Part shown: one piece after another, positions 15,238 to 24,509 of the stretch
Position numbering within the stretch: position 1 is the first letter of the stretch
Layout of the letters: every line of letters starts with the position of its first letter
Virus record (IMG/VR): IMGVR_UViG_3300034102_001054
Coordinates: 1-37,095 of that record
DNA: 37,095 bases
Origin: a virus
Strand: one strand, 5' to 3'
Notes under the pieces: generated by a model
What the model was told of the DNA's origin: nothing
Database searches by the model: none
The model's input: only the letters and a program-made list of their open reading frames with translations
Made by a program: the position numbers and the translations under genes

Positions 15238-15804
15238 TTTGTTTTCTTTTTGGTTTGTGTTATAAATGTTTGTTCTTGAAATAAATCCGTATTGTATCAT
15301 TTCTGATGCTGTGCGCTCTTTTTCCTCTTTCATTAAAGTTTCTAAAGTCGCCAAATCAGTCCCTGTTCTATCAGCATAGATATTAAGCAATGCTGTTTCC
15401 TCTGTTTGAATTTCGTTTGAAATTAAAAGCAATTCATCAGTGGTGAAACCACCCTCAATCACTCCACGAACTTGATGTATAAGCATTCTACTATTAGCAT
15501 CGGCTGTCCTATTTTCTTTAGGTGCTGAAAGTAAAAGTATAATCGCTGAACTGTGGCATTCCCCGTCGATATTTGCATAGATAGTTTTACCACTTTGTCG
15601 CAAATAATCGTACATATTGATAGCCTCACGAACACCGCCACCATTTGAGCGGATATTGAGCTTCAACTCTGTTTCAGTTGTGCCATCGACTAACATACGC
15701 AAGTCATCATACGAAAACACTTCGCACTCAAAGCCCATCGTTTCAAAGAACTTATCATCCTCTGTCTTAGCACCTATTTTCTTATGTATATTAATCTCTA
15801 ACAT
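14737..15804 (-). CDS. ClpP-like prohead protease fused to a scaffold domain
   Basis: A 355-residue protein. Residues 1-180 form a ClpP/S14-type serine protease. GECHSSAIILLL (81-92) aligns with the nucleophile loop, making S85 the likely nucleophile, and MLIHQ gives H110. The region where the third Asp is expected reads KEEKERTASEM, so Asp appears replaced. After a low-complexity linker (NTNQKENK) the C-terminal half (about 190-355) is acidic and helical, like a scaffold. It would mature the prohead and guide capsid assembly. A promoter stands directly upstream (15824-15855). See the nested start at 15237. Confidence 0.8.
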   Translation of the reverse strand: MLEINIHKKIGAKTEDDKFFETMGFECEVFSYDDLRMLVDGTTETELKLNIRSNGGGVREAINMYDYLRQSGKTIYANIDGECHSSAIILLLSAPKENRTADANSRMLIHQVRGVIEGGFTTDELLLISNEIQTEETALLNIYADRTGTDLATLETLMKEEKERTASEMIQYGFISRTNIYNTNQKENKMSETKKSLLARLENFLAKNEAPAVEEVTTENYDHLAEDGTVIFTSESENIAVGMPASPAGEFTTADGKVVTVVDVEGATVIVLIALSAEYMPAPDTTMIEDLTNELGTAKTNLVEAVNLVNELKTQVKSNFEPTARLSTVNSSSNVVKTVADYKNEAKERKNLKRK

Positions 15805-15823
15805 AGTTCTATCTATAATGCGA

Positions 15824-15855
15824 CAAATATAATTGATTATTTCTATAAATGCAAA
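15824..15855 (-). promoter_or_regulatory. Promoter for the head genes
   Basis: On the - strand it reads TTTG, a 20-base spacer and TATATTTG (CAAA at 15852-15855 and CAAATATA at 15824-15831 on the + strand). This fits the Bacteroidota consensus exactly. The start of transcription would lie near 15817, about 13 bases before the protease ATG at 15804. It gives the head genes a separate, probably stronger, transcript. Confidence 0.75.
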
Positions 15856-15863
15856 TAATTATA

Positions 15864-18800
15864 CTAAAAATTTGCACTAGCTTCGATATTTGTATATTTT
15901 TTATCCTCCCTGCGTATATCTTCAATGGTTGTGTAGATTTTCATCTCCGAAATAGTGGCTCTAACTATCTCTGCTATACTACCATTAACAGTCTGTTGGT
16001 TGCTGTTTCTTGAAACATAGCCACCATCTGCCATAGTTTGAACAAATGGCACTCCGCCACCTGCTTCGTTGATTGCTGACAAAACTGGTAAAAACATGGA
16101 TGTACTACGCTTGTTTATAATTGCTTCGCCACCTTCTGCTTCGATTGGTATTCCACCGTTGGCATGACTAGCACCTTTAAGCAAAGTTCCACGACTAGCT
16201 TTAGGAAGTGGAGCTGAAAGTAAAGTAGCCATTTGCAAAGCACCAACTGCACCAACTGCAATCGCAAACGGAATACCTGCCACGGGACCCAAATCCGCAA
16301 ATGATTTCATTATCCCCTGTGCTGTACTTGCAATGATACCGAACGCTGAAAGTATTCTCGCACGTATAGCCTGTTCACGTTCAATTTTCTTTTTCTTATT
16401 GTCGAGTTCTTTCTCTGAATTTGCAACCTCTTTATCAAACGTCTTTTTATCTATTAGACCTTTATCAAGCCTTTCTTGTAAATTGGCTTTTTTCGCTTCA
16501 TTAGCTTCGGAATCCTTTTGAAGTTCAGCATCCTCATTGGCTTTCATCAAATCTGAAAACGCACCAAATACATTCGCAATAGATTCACCATATTTTACAT
16601 ATTGGTCGGTTTGGCGTTGCAACTTATCAAAGTTGGCTTGCTCGGCTTTTTGTGCGTATTCCTTTTCAATTAAATCAATGCTTTCTCCTGTTTCCTTTGC
16701 TTTCTTAATCTCGGCTTGCTTTTCAAGTTCGAGCTTTTCCAGTGTTAGTTTATATTCTTCATCTGCGGTATTATAGGCAAGTGCCAACTCCCTGTCAATG
16801 TTTGCCTTTTTGGCATTGTACTCTTTTTCGTTTTCATCAAAGATAAATTGAGCGTTTGCTTTTGCTAAATCAGTTTTTGCCTGTTGGTCAATTTTCGCTA
16901 TCTCATCTTGATACTCAACTTCACCAATTAAGCCAAGTTTTTTCTTTTCGTCAATTTCTTTTTTGGCATTGACTTTTGTCAACTCAATTGCCAAAGTATC
17001 GGCTTTAAGTTGGTCATCCAGAGATAGGCGTTTGCCTGCCATTATCTCCTCATTCTTGAGTTTGTCAATCTCTACTAATCGGTTGTTATGTTCAATAGTA
17101 TCTTGCCCTGCCTTTTGAAGTAGTGCCGTTTGGTCAGATTTTAATTTGGCATCAACGGCTTGAAGTTCGGCTGTTAATTCCTCCTTTGTTTTCTTTTCAA
17201 ACTTAGCACGTGCAATGACATTTAGCTTTTCCTGTTGTGTAAACGTTTCAAGTTGCTTAAGTCTGTACGCTACTATTGTAGGGTCAATAATTTGAAACTT
17301 ACCCTCTTCCTCAAATGTTTTACGCTTGCTGGCTAGCATTTGAGCTTCATTTTTGAGTAGCTGTTCTTTGCGTTTTACATCTGCTTCAATGGCTTTCTGT
17401 CTTTTTTCCTCTGCCTTTTCTACCAAAGCATCCTCACGGTTTTGTGCCTTTTCTTGTAACTGTATTGATTGCTGTGTTATATCCTCACGCTTTATTAATG
17501 CTTCTTTCAGCTTGTTAATATCTTCATCCGATAACCTTTTTTTATCTTGAAGTTGCTTAGCATATTCAATACCATCAGTCCTTAATCTTTGTTGGTCTGC
17601 CTTTGAAAGTCTTAGCTTATTGATTATTTCATTCTCAGCTATGCGGATAGATTCATCTGATATTTTTTTATTTCTTTGGAAAACTTCCTCATCTAACTTT
17701 TGAGCCTTATCAATTAAATCCATCCTTTCTTTTTCGGATAGAGTTCTATTTTTAGATTGTAGTATTAATTTTTGGATTTGTGTTTCAGCTTTTTTGTTCA
17801 ATACATCGTTAGCATCCATTTGGTCTTCCAAATCCTGCTGTGCTTTTGTCAGCTTCATTGCTTCCTTAGTAGCTTTTGACATATCACCACCTAAAGAACC
17901 GAAAGCCTCACCAAGTGACTTTGCACCAGTGGCAACCTCTATAATTAGATTATAAACGACTTCCATCCCTGCACCAAGTGCGGAAAAAATCTGTTCAACC
18001 TTATCAACAACTGGAGTAAATTTTCTGAATGCATCAACTAATAACAGAACGGCAATAACAATTAATCCTATACCTGTACTTGCTATTGCAATTTTGAGTA
18101 TTTTCATAGCATTAGCACCTGCCATTGTAGCTGTTGTGGCTGTTGATGTGGCGGTGGCTCTCGCTATTTCAGCGGTGGCGGTGGCTTCACTTGCAACTAC
18201 ACCAGCTTCCATTGCTGTCGTGTTGGCAATTACGACCGCTGTTTGCATTTCCTCAGTGGCGGTTCCAGTGGCGGTGGCGGTGGCAAGTTCTGCCTCTGCT
18301 ATTATTTGCGCTTGCTCTGCTTCAATCTGTGCTAACTTAGCGACTGTTGCTTTCTGCTCTGCAATTAACAAAGCTTCCTGACTAGCTTTTGCGATTTCCT
18401 GTGCTTCTTTTTGTGCTAGTATTGCATCTTTGTAATCGTCAAGAACGCCTTTTGCGCTATCAATAGAGTTCTTTAATGATGAAAATGTTTCAGTAGCTGA
18501 ACTTGCAACCTGTCCAAATATACCAGGTAAACCTTTTAATGCAGTCCCATAATCCCCTACACTTCGTTGATTCTGCCCTACTGTCTTATCAATGGCTTTC
18601 AACTTATCATTAAGTCCGTTGGCTTCCAGTTGTGCTTTTTTCGCCTGCGCGCTATTTATGCCAAATTCAGCGGAGAGGTCTTTTGCTCTTTGTGCCGATA
18701 CAGCATACTGCAATGATAGAGCCTTATACGCCCCTACATTACCGTTAATTTGAGCATTGGCATTCATAGCAATCTTAGTTTGCTCTGAAACAACACCCTG

Positions 18801-18974
18801 CAATTGTTTTATCTTTAACTGATTTTCAGCAATTGACTGTGAGTTATTAGCATAGTCTTTCGACTGCTTTTTAATCTCTTCCCTTAAACCTTGAATAGCC
18901 GTTTGCGCTTTAGCTAAATTTTCAACTGCTGTTGTTTGAATATCAAGTAATATCTTTTTCTCTATATCAGCCAT
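15864..18974 (-). CDS. Tape measure protein
   Basis: At 1036 residues this is the longest gene, as is typical of the tape measure that sets tail length. The N-terminal 180 residues are helical and rich in Q, K and A. Next comes an alanine/threonine-rich stretch (about 215-285, ATATATGTATEE-like). A hydrophobic segment follows (about 288-312, IASTGIGLIVIAVLLLVDAF), then a long charged coiled coil (about 370-860). A second hydrophobic region follows (about 875-920, with GPVAGIPFAIAVGAVGALQM) and a glycine-containing end. At the usual 1.5 angstrom per residue this would suggest a tail near 155 nm, so a siphovirus. It sits before the head genes, which is an unusual order. Confidence 0.85.
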   Translation of the reverse strand: MADIEKKILLDIQTTAVENLAKAQTAIQGLREEIKKQSKDYANNSQSIAENQLKIKQLQGVVSEQTKIAMNANAQINGNVGAYKALSLQYAVSAQRAKDLSAEFGINSAQAKKAQLEANGLNDKLKAIDKTVGQNQRSVGDYGTALKGLPGIFGQVASSATETFSSLKNSIDSAKGVLDDYKDAILAQKEAQEIAKASQEALLIAEQKATVAKLAQIEAEQAQIIAEAELATATATGTATEEMQTAVVIANTTAMEAGVVASEATATAEIARATATSTATTATMAGANAMKILKIAIASTGIGLIVIAVLLLVDAFRKFTPVVDKVEQIFSALGAGMEVVYNLIIEVATGAKSLGEAFGSLGGDMSKATKEAMKLTKAQQDLEDQMDANDVLNKKAETQIQKLILQSKNRTLSEKERMDLIDKAQKLDEEVFQRNKKISDESIRIAENEIINKLRLSKADQQRLRTDGIEYAKQLQDKKRLSDEDINKLKEALIKREDITQQSIQLQEKAQNREDALVEKAEEKRQKAIEADVKRKEQLLKNEAQMLASKRKTFEEEGKFQIIDPTIVAYRLKQLETFTQQEKLNVIARAKFEKKTKEELTAELQAVDAKLKSDQTALLQKAGQDTIEHNNRLVEIDKLKNEEIMAGKRLSLDDQLKADTLAIELTKVNAKKEIDEKKKLGLIGEVEYQDEIAKIDQQAKTDLAKANAQFIFDENEKEYNAKKANIDRELALAYNTADEEYKLTLEKLELEKQAEIKKAKETGESIDLIEKEYAQKAEQANFDKLQRQTDQYVKYGESIANVFGAFSDLMKANEDAELQKDSEANEAKKANLQERLDKGLIDKKTFDKEVANSEKELDNKKKKIEREQAIRARILSAFGIIASTAQGIMKSFADLGPVAGIPFAIAVGAVGALQMATLLSAPLPKASRGTLLKGASHANGGIPIEAEGGEAIINKRSTSMFLPVLSAINEAGGGVPFVQTMADGGYVSRNSNQQTVNGSIAEIVRATISEMKIYTTIEDIRREDKKYTNIEASANF

Positions 18975-18978
18975 TATA

Positions 18979-20802
18979 TTATAATTTTAAAAGTTCTACT
19001 TTAGTTAGTTTACCAGTTATGTAATTCACAATCTTATTGATGTAAAAGTACTGCCCGAAATACGAAATATAAACAGGTGTAAATGGGTCGTAATTTGCTA
19101 TATCTTCATCTGTTAGATTGAAATAAGCCGTTACATATTTCACATCAGTAAGCATATTTGAAAATATAGGTTGTTCCCATCTAATCGAAAATAGATTGCT
19201 ATCAAACGCATCAATGCAAGCCTTTATCGTATAAACATCAAACGTGTCATCAAACAGATAGACTAAATGAAGTTTACCACCGCTAAAACTTAACTCACCA
19301 GTATCCGCCTTGCTTACCATCGGAATTGAACACGTCAAGTTGCCTACTGTTTGGTTATCGGTCGTTATTTTCTTAGTGGCACAAAAAGGCATCTCGAATA
19401 AATCTTTACGCTTTGCTAAATTATCATTTGCGATATTGAACTCGAATGATTTTTTTAGTTGATCATCCTCATTATCCTGCAACCTTATGTAATTGCTTTG
19501 CGCATAATCTGAAAATGTAAATTCAATCTGTTGCTCTTTTCCAAAGTCTAATTTCTTACTCCAGTCTTTAGCAGTATCAAAATTCTGATATAGCTTGCTC
19601 ATGCTGTATGCGTGCATCACCTTATTGTCATTGTCAACATTTACAGTTAGTGCAAATTCATTGACAAACATCTTTATCAAATCTAATTGAGTGTTGATGT
19701 CGATTAGGGATGAAAGATTATAATCTGTATAATAAGATGGTATTTTGTTTGCATATTTTAAAACAGTTGTGCCAATACCCATAATTGCAGTCTCTGCTAT
19801 CACTAAATCTACTGCCAATTCTAATTTTATTAATATATTGTCATTTTTAGCACATTGGATTTGAGTATCGATAGTGGCACTTTCATTAATCCCATTTTGT
19901 ATATTCTGTATAACTATACCGTTTTTATAAACATTATATTTATATGCCCATACACCTTTATTATCTTGAGTCACTAATACTAAATGTAGATTTAACTCAC
20001 CATCGTCTAATAGTATCATACTATTACCATTATCAGGGTCAAATGTGTTCAAATACAAGTAATCACTATTACTATCTGTTATAGCTATCTCAACTATTGT
20101 ATAGTTAGTAGGTTGATTTGCATCAGCAAATACATATATGTCCTGATTTAAAGATTCTAAAACAACTATCTCATCAAATCCTTTATTGCAGTTTATCGCC
20201 AACTTCCCAAAGTAGTCTGTATCAATATCTGTTGATAGAGTAAATCCTTGATGTTGCAATACTTTCTCTACTGCATTTTTGAAGTAGATAAACGGATATG
20301 ATTCTGAATAGCCTGTTTTGATTGAATAATCTTTGCCCTCTTTTACGAATGAAGCGCAAGGCATCGCATAATTACTGTTTGTCGGATATTGAAAAAAACG
20401 ATATCCGTGTTTATACCAACCTAAATCCGTTTCAGAAAATAGAGTATTCTGTAATTCTGTAAACAAATCACTATTTCCAAAAAGTATTTGAACGTCTATC
20501 ACATTGGTAACTGATTTGATTACCATGTTACCGCCTACTCCAACCAACTCAAATGAACCTGCATACATTAGGCACTCGACTATTTCGTATTGCATCCCAC
20601 CAACCGCATCAATACGATTTGGCAAATTTAGAGCGTCCAGATTTTTGCGTGTCATTGGTAGTTTAATAGACTGCGAATAACCTGCTTGCCTGTCTTTGAG
20701 TTCAGCAATTTGATTGACTTGTAAATTGATAGGCACATCAAAATTGGTTAAGTCTAAACTTATCCACTCCCCTGTTTTGTTCTTAACTTGCAAATCTATC
20801 AT
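18979..20802 (-). CDS. Tail tip / baseplate protein
   Basis: A 607-residue protein directly upstream of the tape measure gene. The N-terminus, ISLDLTNFDVPINLQVNQIA followed by ELKDRQAGYSQSIKLPMTRKN (about residues 14-54), is a pattern I associate with baseplate or tail-hub proteins of Bacteroidota phages. The remainder is beta-rich, ending in VYISYFGQYFYINKIVNYI. No lysozyme or peptidase motif is visible. It overlaps the 362-residue gene by four bases. A distal tail or hub role is likely from position and composition. Confidence 0.6.
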   Translation of the reverse strand: MIDLQVKNKTGEWISLDLTNFDVPINLQVNQIAELKDRQAGYSQSIKLPMTRKNLDALNLPNRIDAVGGMQYEIVECLMYAGSFELVGVGGNMVIKSVTNVIDVQILFGNSDLFTELQNTLFSETDLGWYKHGYRFFQYPTNSNYAMPCASFVKEGKDYSIKTGYSESYPFIYFKNAVEKVLQHQGFTLSTDIDTDYFGKLAINCNKGFDEIVVLESLNQDIYVFADANQPTNYTIVEIAITDSNSDYLYLNTFDPDNGNSMILLDDGELNLHLVLVTQDNKGVWAYKYNVYKNGIVIQNIQNGINESATIDTQIQCAKNDNILIKLELAVDLVIAETAIMGIGTTVLKYANKIPSYYTDYNLSSLIDINTQLDLIKMFVNEFALTVNVDNDNKVMHAYSMSKLYQNFDTAKDWSKKLDFGKEQQIEFTFSDYAQSNYIRLQDNEDDQLKKSFEFNIANDNLAKRKDLFEMPFCATKKITTDNQTVGNLTCSIPMVSKADTGELSFSGGKLHLVYLFDDTFDVYTIKACIDAFDSNLFSIRWEQPIFSNMLTDVKYVTAYFNLTDEDIANYDPFTPVYISYFGQYFYINKIVNYITGKLTKVELLKL

Positions 20803-21887
20803 AGCTGTAAATTTCGTTTTGGAAGTTCAAAGGTAATTTCTATGCTCTTTGTCATCAGCTTAGTATCGTTTTCGTTTGCAACCTCCGACACTTGACATCC
20901 AATCCAATGCATTTGTTTGGTGTCGTAATAATCAACCATGGGGCTGTATTCAATTTCCTTCAACGCTTCAAACTCATTAGCACTTAACACACCAGCTCCA
21001 GCCTTCACAAAATTGCTAACTGATAAGTTGGTCAAATCGGTTGTACGTCTATCATTATGTACGCTTTCAATAAACCTATTTGCAAACTCTTTTTGCTCTG
21101 ATTTACTTGAGTAGAATTGTCTTACTCCAAACATCCAGTAGTCCCAACCTCCTAGCGTATTAATCCACCTCACATACAGCGGACTATCAGGGATACAATT
21201 ATCTTCAACTAAGATAGATGTTGTTTGAGTTCCATTATTTGTATTAAGGTGGATTTCTTCATCAAAGTTAGTGAGTATTATTTCATCAAAGTTAGTTGTT
21301 AATGGCTCTGAAAGATTAGTACCACTAATGCTATTAGTCCCCTCTGTGCATTTGAATGATACTACATTGATACCACTATATGCTGTAATCGGATAAGGCT
21401 GTCTTTCAATGGTTGTTAGTCCGTTGTTGAACGGCAAAAAAGAAAGGTATCTTTCCCACCCGTAGTAGTATTTTATCTTATCAAACTTCGTCAAGAAAGT
21501 ACCGTATCTCATTGTCATACTTCCACTTTCACCACATTGCGCTACTGTGTTAATTGCCATTGATGAAAATTGGAATACACCTCCGATAAACACACCGTAA
21601 CTTTGTGATAGCACCCAATCACGTTTAACATCCTGTGGTAAGTATGTAATTTTTTCATCGAGCCACAATTTAACCACTGAACTCAAATCAAAAGTAACGA
21701 TATACTTCCCGCTCGTTTCATCTAGTTTGGCGTATCTCTTTAGTGTGAAAGTCTTTGAGCCATTGAGGGTATTAGAACTGCCATTTTGAATGACTATTGT
21801 AGCATCGAAATAGGTATCATCATAGTACTTCAATAGTACGGGATTGAAAGCACTGTGAGCCGTTGGCGGTTTGAGTAGTAGTATCAT
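20799..21887 (-). CDS. Tail protein, probably baseplate or tail tip
   Basis: A 362-residue protein, beta-rich, beginning MILLLKPPTAHSAFNPVLLK. Segments such as YGVFIGGVFQFSSMAIN (about residues 97-113), FLPFNNGLTTIERQPYPI (about 150-168) and LYVRWINTLGGWDYWMFG (about 236-254) recur in tail proteins of Bacteroidota phages, from memory. It lies between the HK97-gp10-like gene and the baseplate-like gene, with four-base overlaps on both sides, so it is co-translated with them. There is no enzyme motif; the exact tail part is unknown. Confidence 0.55.
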   Translation of the reverse strand: MILLLKPPTAHSAFNPVLLKYYDDTYFDATIVIQNGSSNTLNGSKTFTLKRYAKLDETSGKYIVTFDLSSVVKLWLDEKITYLPQDVKRDWVLSQSYGVFIGGVFQFSSMAINTVAQCGESGSMTMRYGTFLTKFDKIKYYYGWERYLSFLPFNNGLTTIERQPYPITAYSGINVVSFKCTEGTNSISGTNLSEPLTTNFDEIILTNFDEEIHLNTNNGTQTTSILVEDNCIPDSPLYVRWINTLGGWDYWMFGVRQFYSSKSEQKEFANRFIESVHNDRRTTDLTNLSVSNFVKAGAGVLSANEFEALKEIEYSPMVDYYDTKQMHWIGCQVSEVANENDTKLMTKSIEITFELPKRNLQL

Positions 21888-22327
21888 TTTTCAAATATAG
21901 TATTTTGTATTTCTAAAAGCAATTTGTTTGCAACTCTATCAGTAAAATCATTGATTGGTTTAGTAAGAATGTCATCTCGTTTACCATCACGAAATTGTTC
22001 TGTCCCCTCTTTGGCAATTTTCCAAGCCACACCATTTGCCCATCGCTTAGCCTGTATATTGTTTTCAAAACTTATACCTTTAGCCTGTGCCCATTTCTGA
22101 ATGATTTCACCAAAGTTATAAGGTATCTTTCCTCCCTTCCTCCCTGTTTCAAGTACACCGATATAATTTGCACCCCACAATTGCGCACCGTTGGCGGTGG
22201 GTTTTACTTCCAAAGAATTGCGTGTTCGTTTGCTGGCATTCTTACCACTAGCATCAATTGAACTTTGAATCTCTAATTTGAGTTTTTCAACTTCCTGTAC
22301 TATCAAGTCATTAACACTACTTGGCAT
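21884..22327 (-). CDS. HK97 gp10-like tail completion protein
   Basis: A 147-residue protein. The N-terminus is helical, followed by LWGANYIGVLETGRKGGKIP (about residues 49-68). That motif has the short-strand G-x-x-E-x-G pattern of HK97 gp10-like proteins, which join head and tail. The later WKIAKEGTEQFRDGKRDD and a C-terminal helix also fit. Its start overlaps the preceding gene by 11 bases. The assignment is to a family of small tail-completion proteins; precise function is inferred. Confidence 0.65.
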   Translation of the reverse strand: MPSSVNDLIVQEVEKLKLEIQSSIDASGKNASKRTRNSLEVKPTANGAQLWGANYIGVLETGRKGGKIPYNFGEIIQKWAQAKGISFENNIQAKRWANGVAWKIAKEGTEQFRDGKRDDILTKPINDFTDRVANKLLLEIQNTIFEK

Positions 22328-22757
22328 ATTCTTTTTGTAGTTTTTCTTGGTAAATAGCCTTTTTCAAATCGGAATATAGAATACCAAATACTTTGCTGTA
22401 TTTCCATTGCAGAATCTCGTCAGGGTCTTTTGAGTACTTTTCCGCTAATGTTGTTAATGTACCGTACTCACCAATGCTGGAATAAAGCTCTTTTATGCCA
22501 GCATTTATTTCTTTTGCGCTTGGCTCACGAACTAACATCTTAGCCTCAGCATCTAACCAGTATTTCAACCCATCCGCTATCTTTTGAAAGTACGGTGCAA
22601 ATTTAGCAATATCTTTCAAATTTGGTTCAATTGAATGCAATTCTTTAATTACTGAATTGAAAATCTCTAAATCGTTTTTAGATTTCTCGAAGCACTTCCC
22701 TACGGCTATTCTTTGCCCATAAGTCCATTCGTTAACAGGGTCAATCTCTTTTAGCAT
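22317..22757 (-). CDS. Putative tail assembly chaperone
   Basis: A 146-residue helical protein beginning MLKEIDPVNEWTYGQRIAVG. The C-terminal half has GTLTTLAEKYSKDPDEILQW then KYSKVFGILYSDLKKAIYQE, similar to tail assembly chaperones of Bacteroidota phages as I recall them. The family works with the tape measure before tube assembly. No frameshift site is obvious at the overlap with the next gene (11 bases). It is upstream of the tape measure gene by about 3.3 kb rather than next to it. Assignment by pattern and place is moderate. Confidence 0.55.
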   Translation of the reverse strand: MLKEIDPVNEWTYGQRIAVGKCFEKSKNDLEIFNSVIKELHSIEPNLKDIAKFAPYFQKIADGLKYWLDAEAKMLVREPSAKEINAGIKELYSSIGEYGTLTTLAEKYSKDPDEILQWKYSKVFGILYSDLKKAIYQEKLQKEYAK

Positions 22758-23212
22758 AGTTGTACTTTATAATCAAATTCAATCATTACACTAACTTCAT
22801 TAGCATCAAATCTAGGGAGCGGTGTTATGTATGGTACATCTTTTGAAAGCAACATAGGGTGTAATCTAATCTTTTCAGCAAAGGCGTAAATGATTTCTGT
22901 AAACATCAGCTCCCTGAGTTCTTGGCGTTGCAAAGCATCACAATGGAAGTCTGCAAATTTACAAAAATACAGTTGGCATTTTTGCACCCTTGCATTCACG
23001 TATCCTTCACGTTTAATAGAGCCACTTGTGAACTCTTCAAGATACACAAAGGAGGCTATCTTTTGCCCTGTCACCTCGTTTGTGTCGGGGTCAATTATAT
23101 CCTTGTATTTCAGATATGAATCGGCTTTGATATTCATCATTGCACTTTCTTCATACGTAAAAGTGTACTCTGGATTAATACCCGTAAGTAGGTCGCTTAT
23201 TTCTTGAATCAT
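22751..23212 (-). CDS. Minor tail / head-tail joining protein
   Basis: A 153-residue protein, not firmly recognised. The pattern of an early helix, a central VNARVQKCQLYFCKFADFHC (about residues 72-91, with three cysteines) and a C-terminal strand (EVSVMIEFDYKVQLC) suggests a tail terminator or neck protein. It starts inside the end of the terminase large-subunit gene (38-base overlap) and overlaps the chaperone-like gene by seven bases. Its place between terminase and tail genes fits a tail-completion role. Confidence 0.5.
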   Translation of the reverse strand: MIQEISDLLTGINPEYTFTYEESAMMNIKADSYLKYKDIIDPDTNEVTGQKIASFVYLEEFTSGSIKREGYVNARVQKCQLYFCKFADFHCDALQRQELRELMFTEIIYAFAEKIRLHPMLLSKDVPYITPLPRFDANEVSVMIEFDYKVQLC

Positions 23213-24509
23213 GGTAGTTGCTGTGTTTTATTCCGTGTGATATATTTGGTTTAACTTCGAAATACATCCGCATAATGAACGTATCTAGGTAGTCAGGCGA
23301 ACGCCCTATGTTTTCTTTTATTTTGTCCTTTGGTAGTATCTTTAGCTTATTGTCTTTATCATTGTCGAATGTTTTTAACTGCCCCAACTCTATGTTTATA
23401 ATATCTTTTGTAGCTTCATCAATGTTAGCACTGACAGATATTTCATCAAAAAACTCCGCTAGCTTATACCCACATTCAGCTTTCAAATTAGAGTAGTTTG
23501 GATTGTTGGCTGTTGAATTATTCACAAACCCTTTTATACCTCTCAAAGTGTCAACGATTCCACCCCCGACCCCGTCCTCATCACAAACGATATTATGAAC
23601 TAATACCCTGTGCTTAACTGCCAAAGCCTTAATGGTATTCTGGATAGTTGTAGTTGAACTAATATCAAAACTAACTACTTCAACTATCGTTAAGCCATCC
23701 CAAACAGCTATCACAGCCTTATCACTTCCATATCTTGCAATATCCGCCACTATGTATTTTAATCCACCTGATAGAGTTGGCTTCCTGTCCCACATCTCGG
23801 ATATTTGTGTAAAGCTGATTAGTGCCGTCGGGTCATCATCATAATCAAAGTTCCCGTACAATAGCCGTTGCTTTGTAGCCTCATCTTTCAACTCATGCAA
23901 ACGCTTTATGTAATCTGCTGGCAAAAAAGGATTATCATTTGGTAAAGCATAAACAAATCTAGTATTTTCATTTTCCTTCCCATTAGCAAAAGGACGGTAA
24001 AAAGTTTTATCAACCCAGTTCTTTTTCGGGTTAAAGGTACAAAGTATTTTAGATTTTACAATGTCATTTTTCCATCTCCCAATTCTAGTCTTAAGAACCT
24101 CGAAAGCTAAATAATGAACCTGTGAGGCTTCTTCAATCCATCCAGCGGTGTACTCCTTTGAACCCAACCTTTCAAACATTGGGTCTTTATAAGGGTAAAA
24201 AGTCAAATCTAAGAGTTCTATTTCAGTGCCATTTCCAAATAAAATACCAATATCAGTAAATTTATAATCAGTAAATCCGATTGACTTAGAAACCTCACTC
24301 CATGTCTTAAGAACCGATGCTCGAGTATCTTTGATTGAATCTCTACCAATAAAAAATTTAGCCCCTTGCAAATAATAGCCTAGCTCCATCAACCACAAGC
24401 AACCAAGCACACTTTTCCCAATTCCACCAGCTCCTCCGTATCCTACATAATCAGTAGTATTATCAGTTAAGTAATCAAGTGCCTTTTTCTGTTTCGCTGT
24501 TAATTGCAT
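23175..24509 (-). CDS. terL: Terminase large subunit
   Basis: A 444-residue packaging motor. The N-terminal ATPase has Walker A GGAGGIGKS (residues 25-33) and Walker B AGWIEEAS (122-129) with the catalytic glutamates E126/E127. The C-terminal nuclease domain starts with the RNase-H-like strand YIVADIARYGSDKAVIAVWD (about residue 247), whose Asp is the first metal ligand. A second acidic region, NIVCDEDGVGGGIVD (about 310), follows, and then RSPDYLDTFIM near residue 410. It cuts and pumps phage DNA into the prohead. It overlaps the small-subunit gene by 35 bases and the next gene by 38. Confidence 0.9.
   Translation of the reverse strand: MQLTAKQKKALDYLTDNTTDYVGYGGAGGIGKSVLGCLWLMELGYYLQGAKFFIGRDSIKDTRASVLKTWSEVSKSIGFTDYKFTDIGILFGNGTEIELLDLTFYPYKDPMFERLGSKEYTAGWIEEASQVHYLAFEVLKTRIGRWKNDIVKSKILCTFNPKKNWVDKTFYRPFANGKENENTRFVYALPNDNPFLPADYIKRLHELKDEATKQRLLYGNFDYDDDPTALISFTQISEMWDRKPTLSGGLKYIVADIARYGSDKAVIAVWDGLTIVEVVSFDISSTTTIQNTIKALAVKHRVLVHNIVCDEDGVGGGIVDTLRGIKGFVNNSTANNPNYSNLKAECGYKLAEFFDEISVSANIDEATKDIINIELGQLKTFDNDKDNKLKILPKDKIKENIGRSPDYLDTFIMRMYFEVKPNISHGIKHSNYHDSRNKRPTYGY

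Noticed and set aside
18094-18381. Alanine/valine-rich + strand open frame inside the tape measure gene
   Set aside because: It is the antisense of the Ala/Thr-rich low-complexity stretch of the tape measure protein and has no start context or partner genes.
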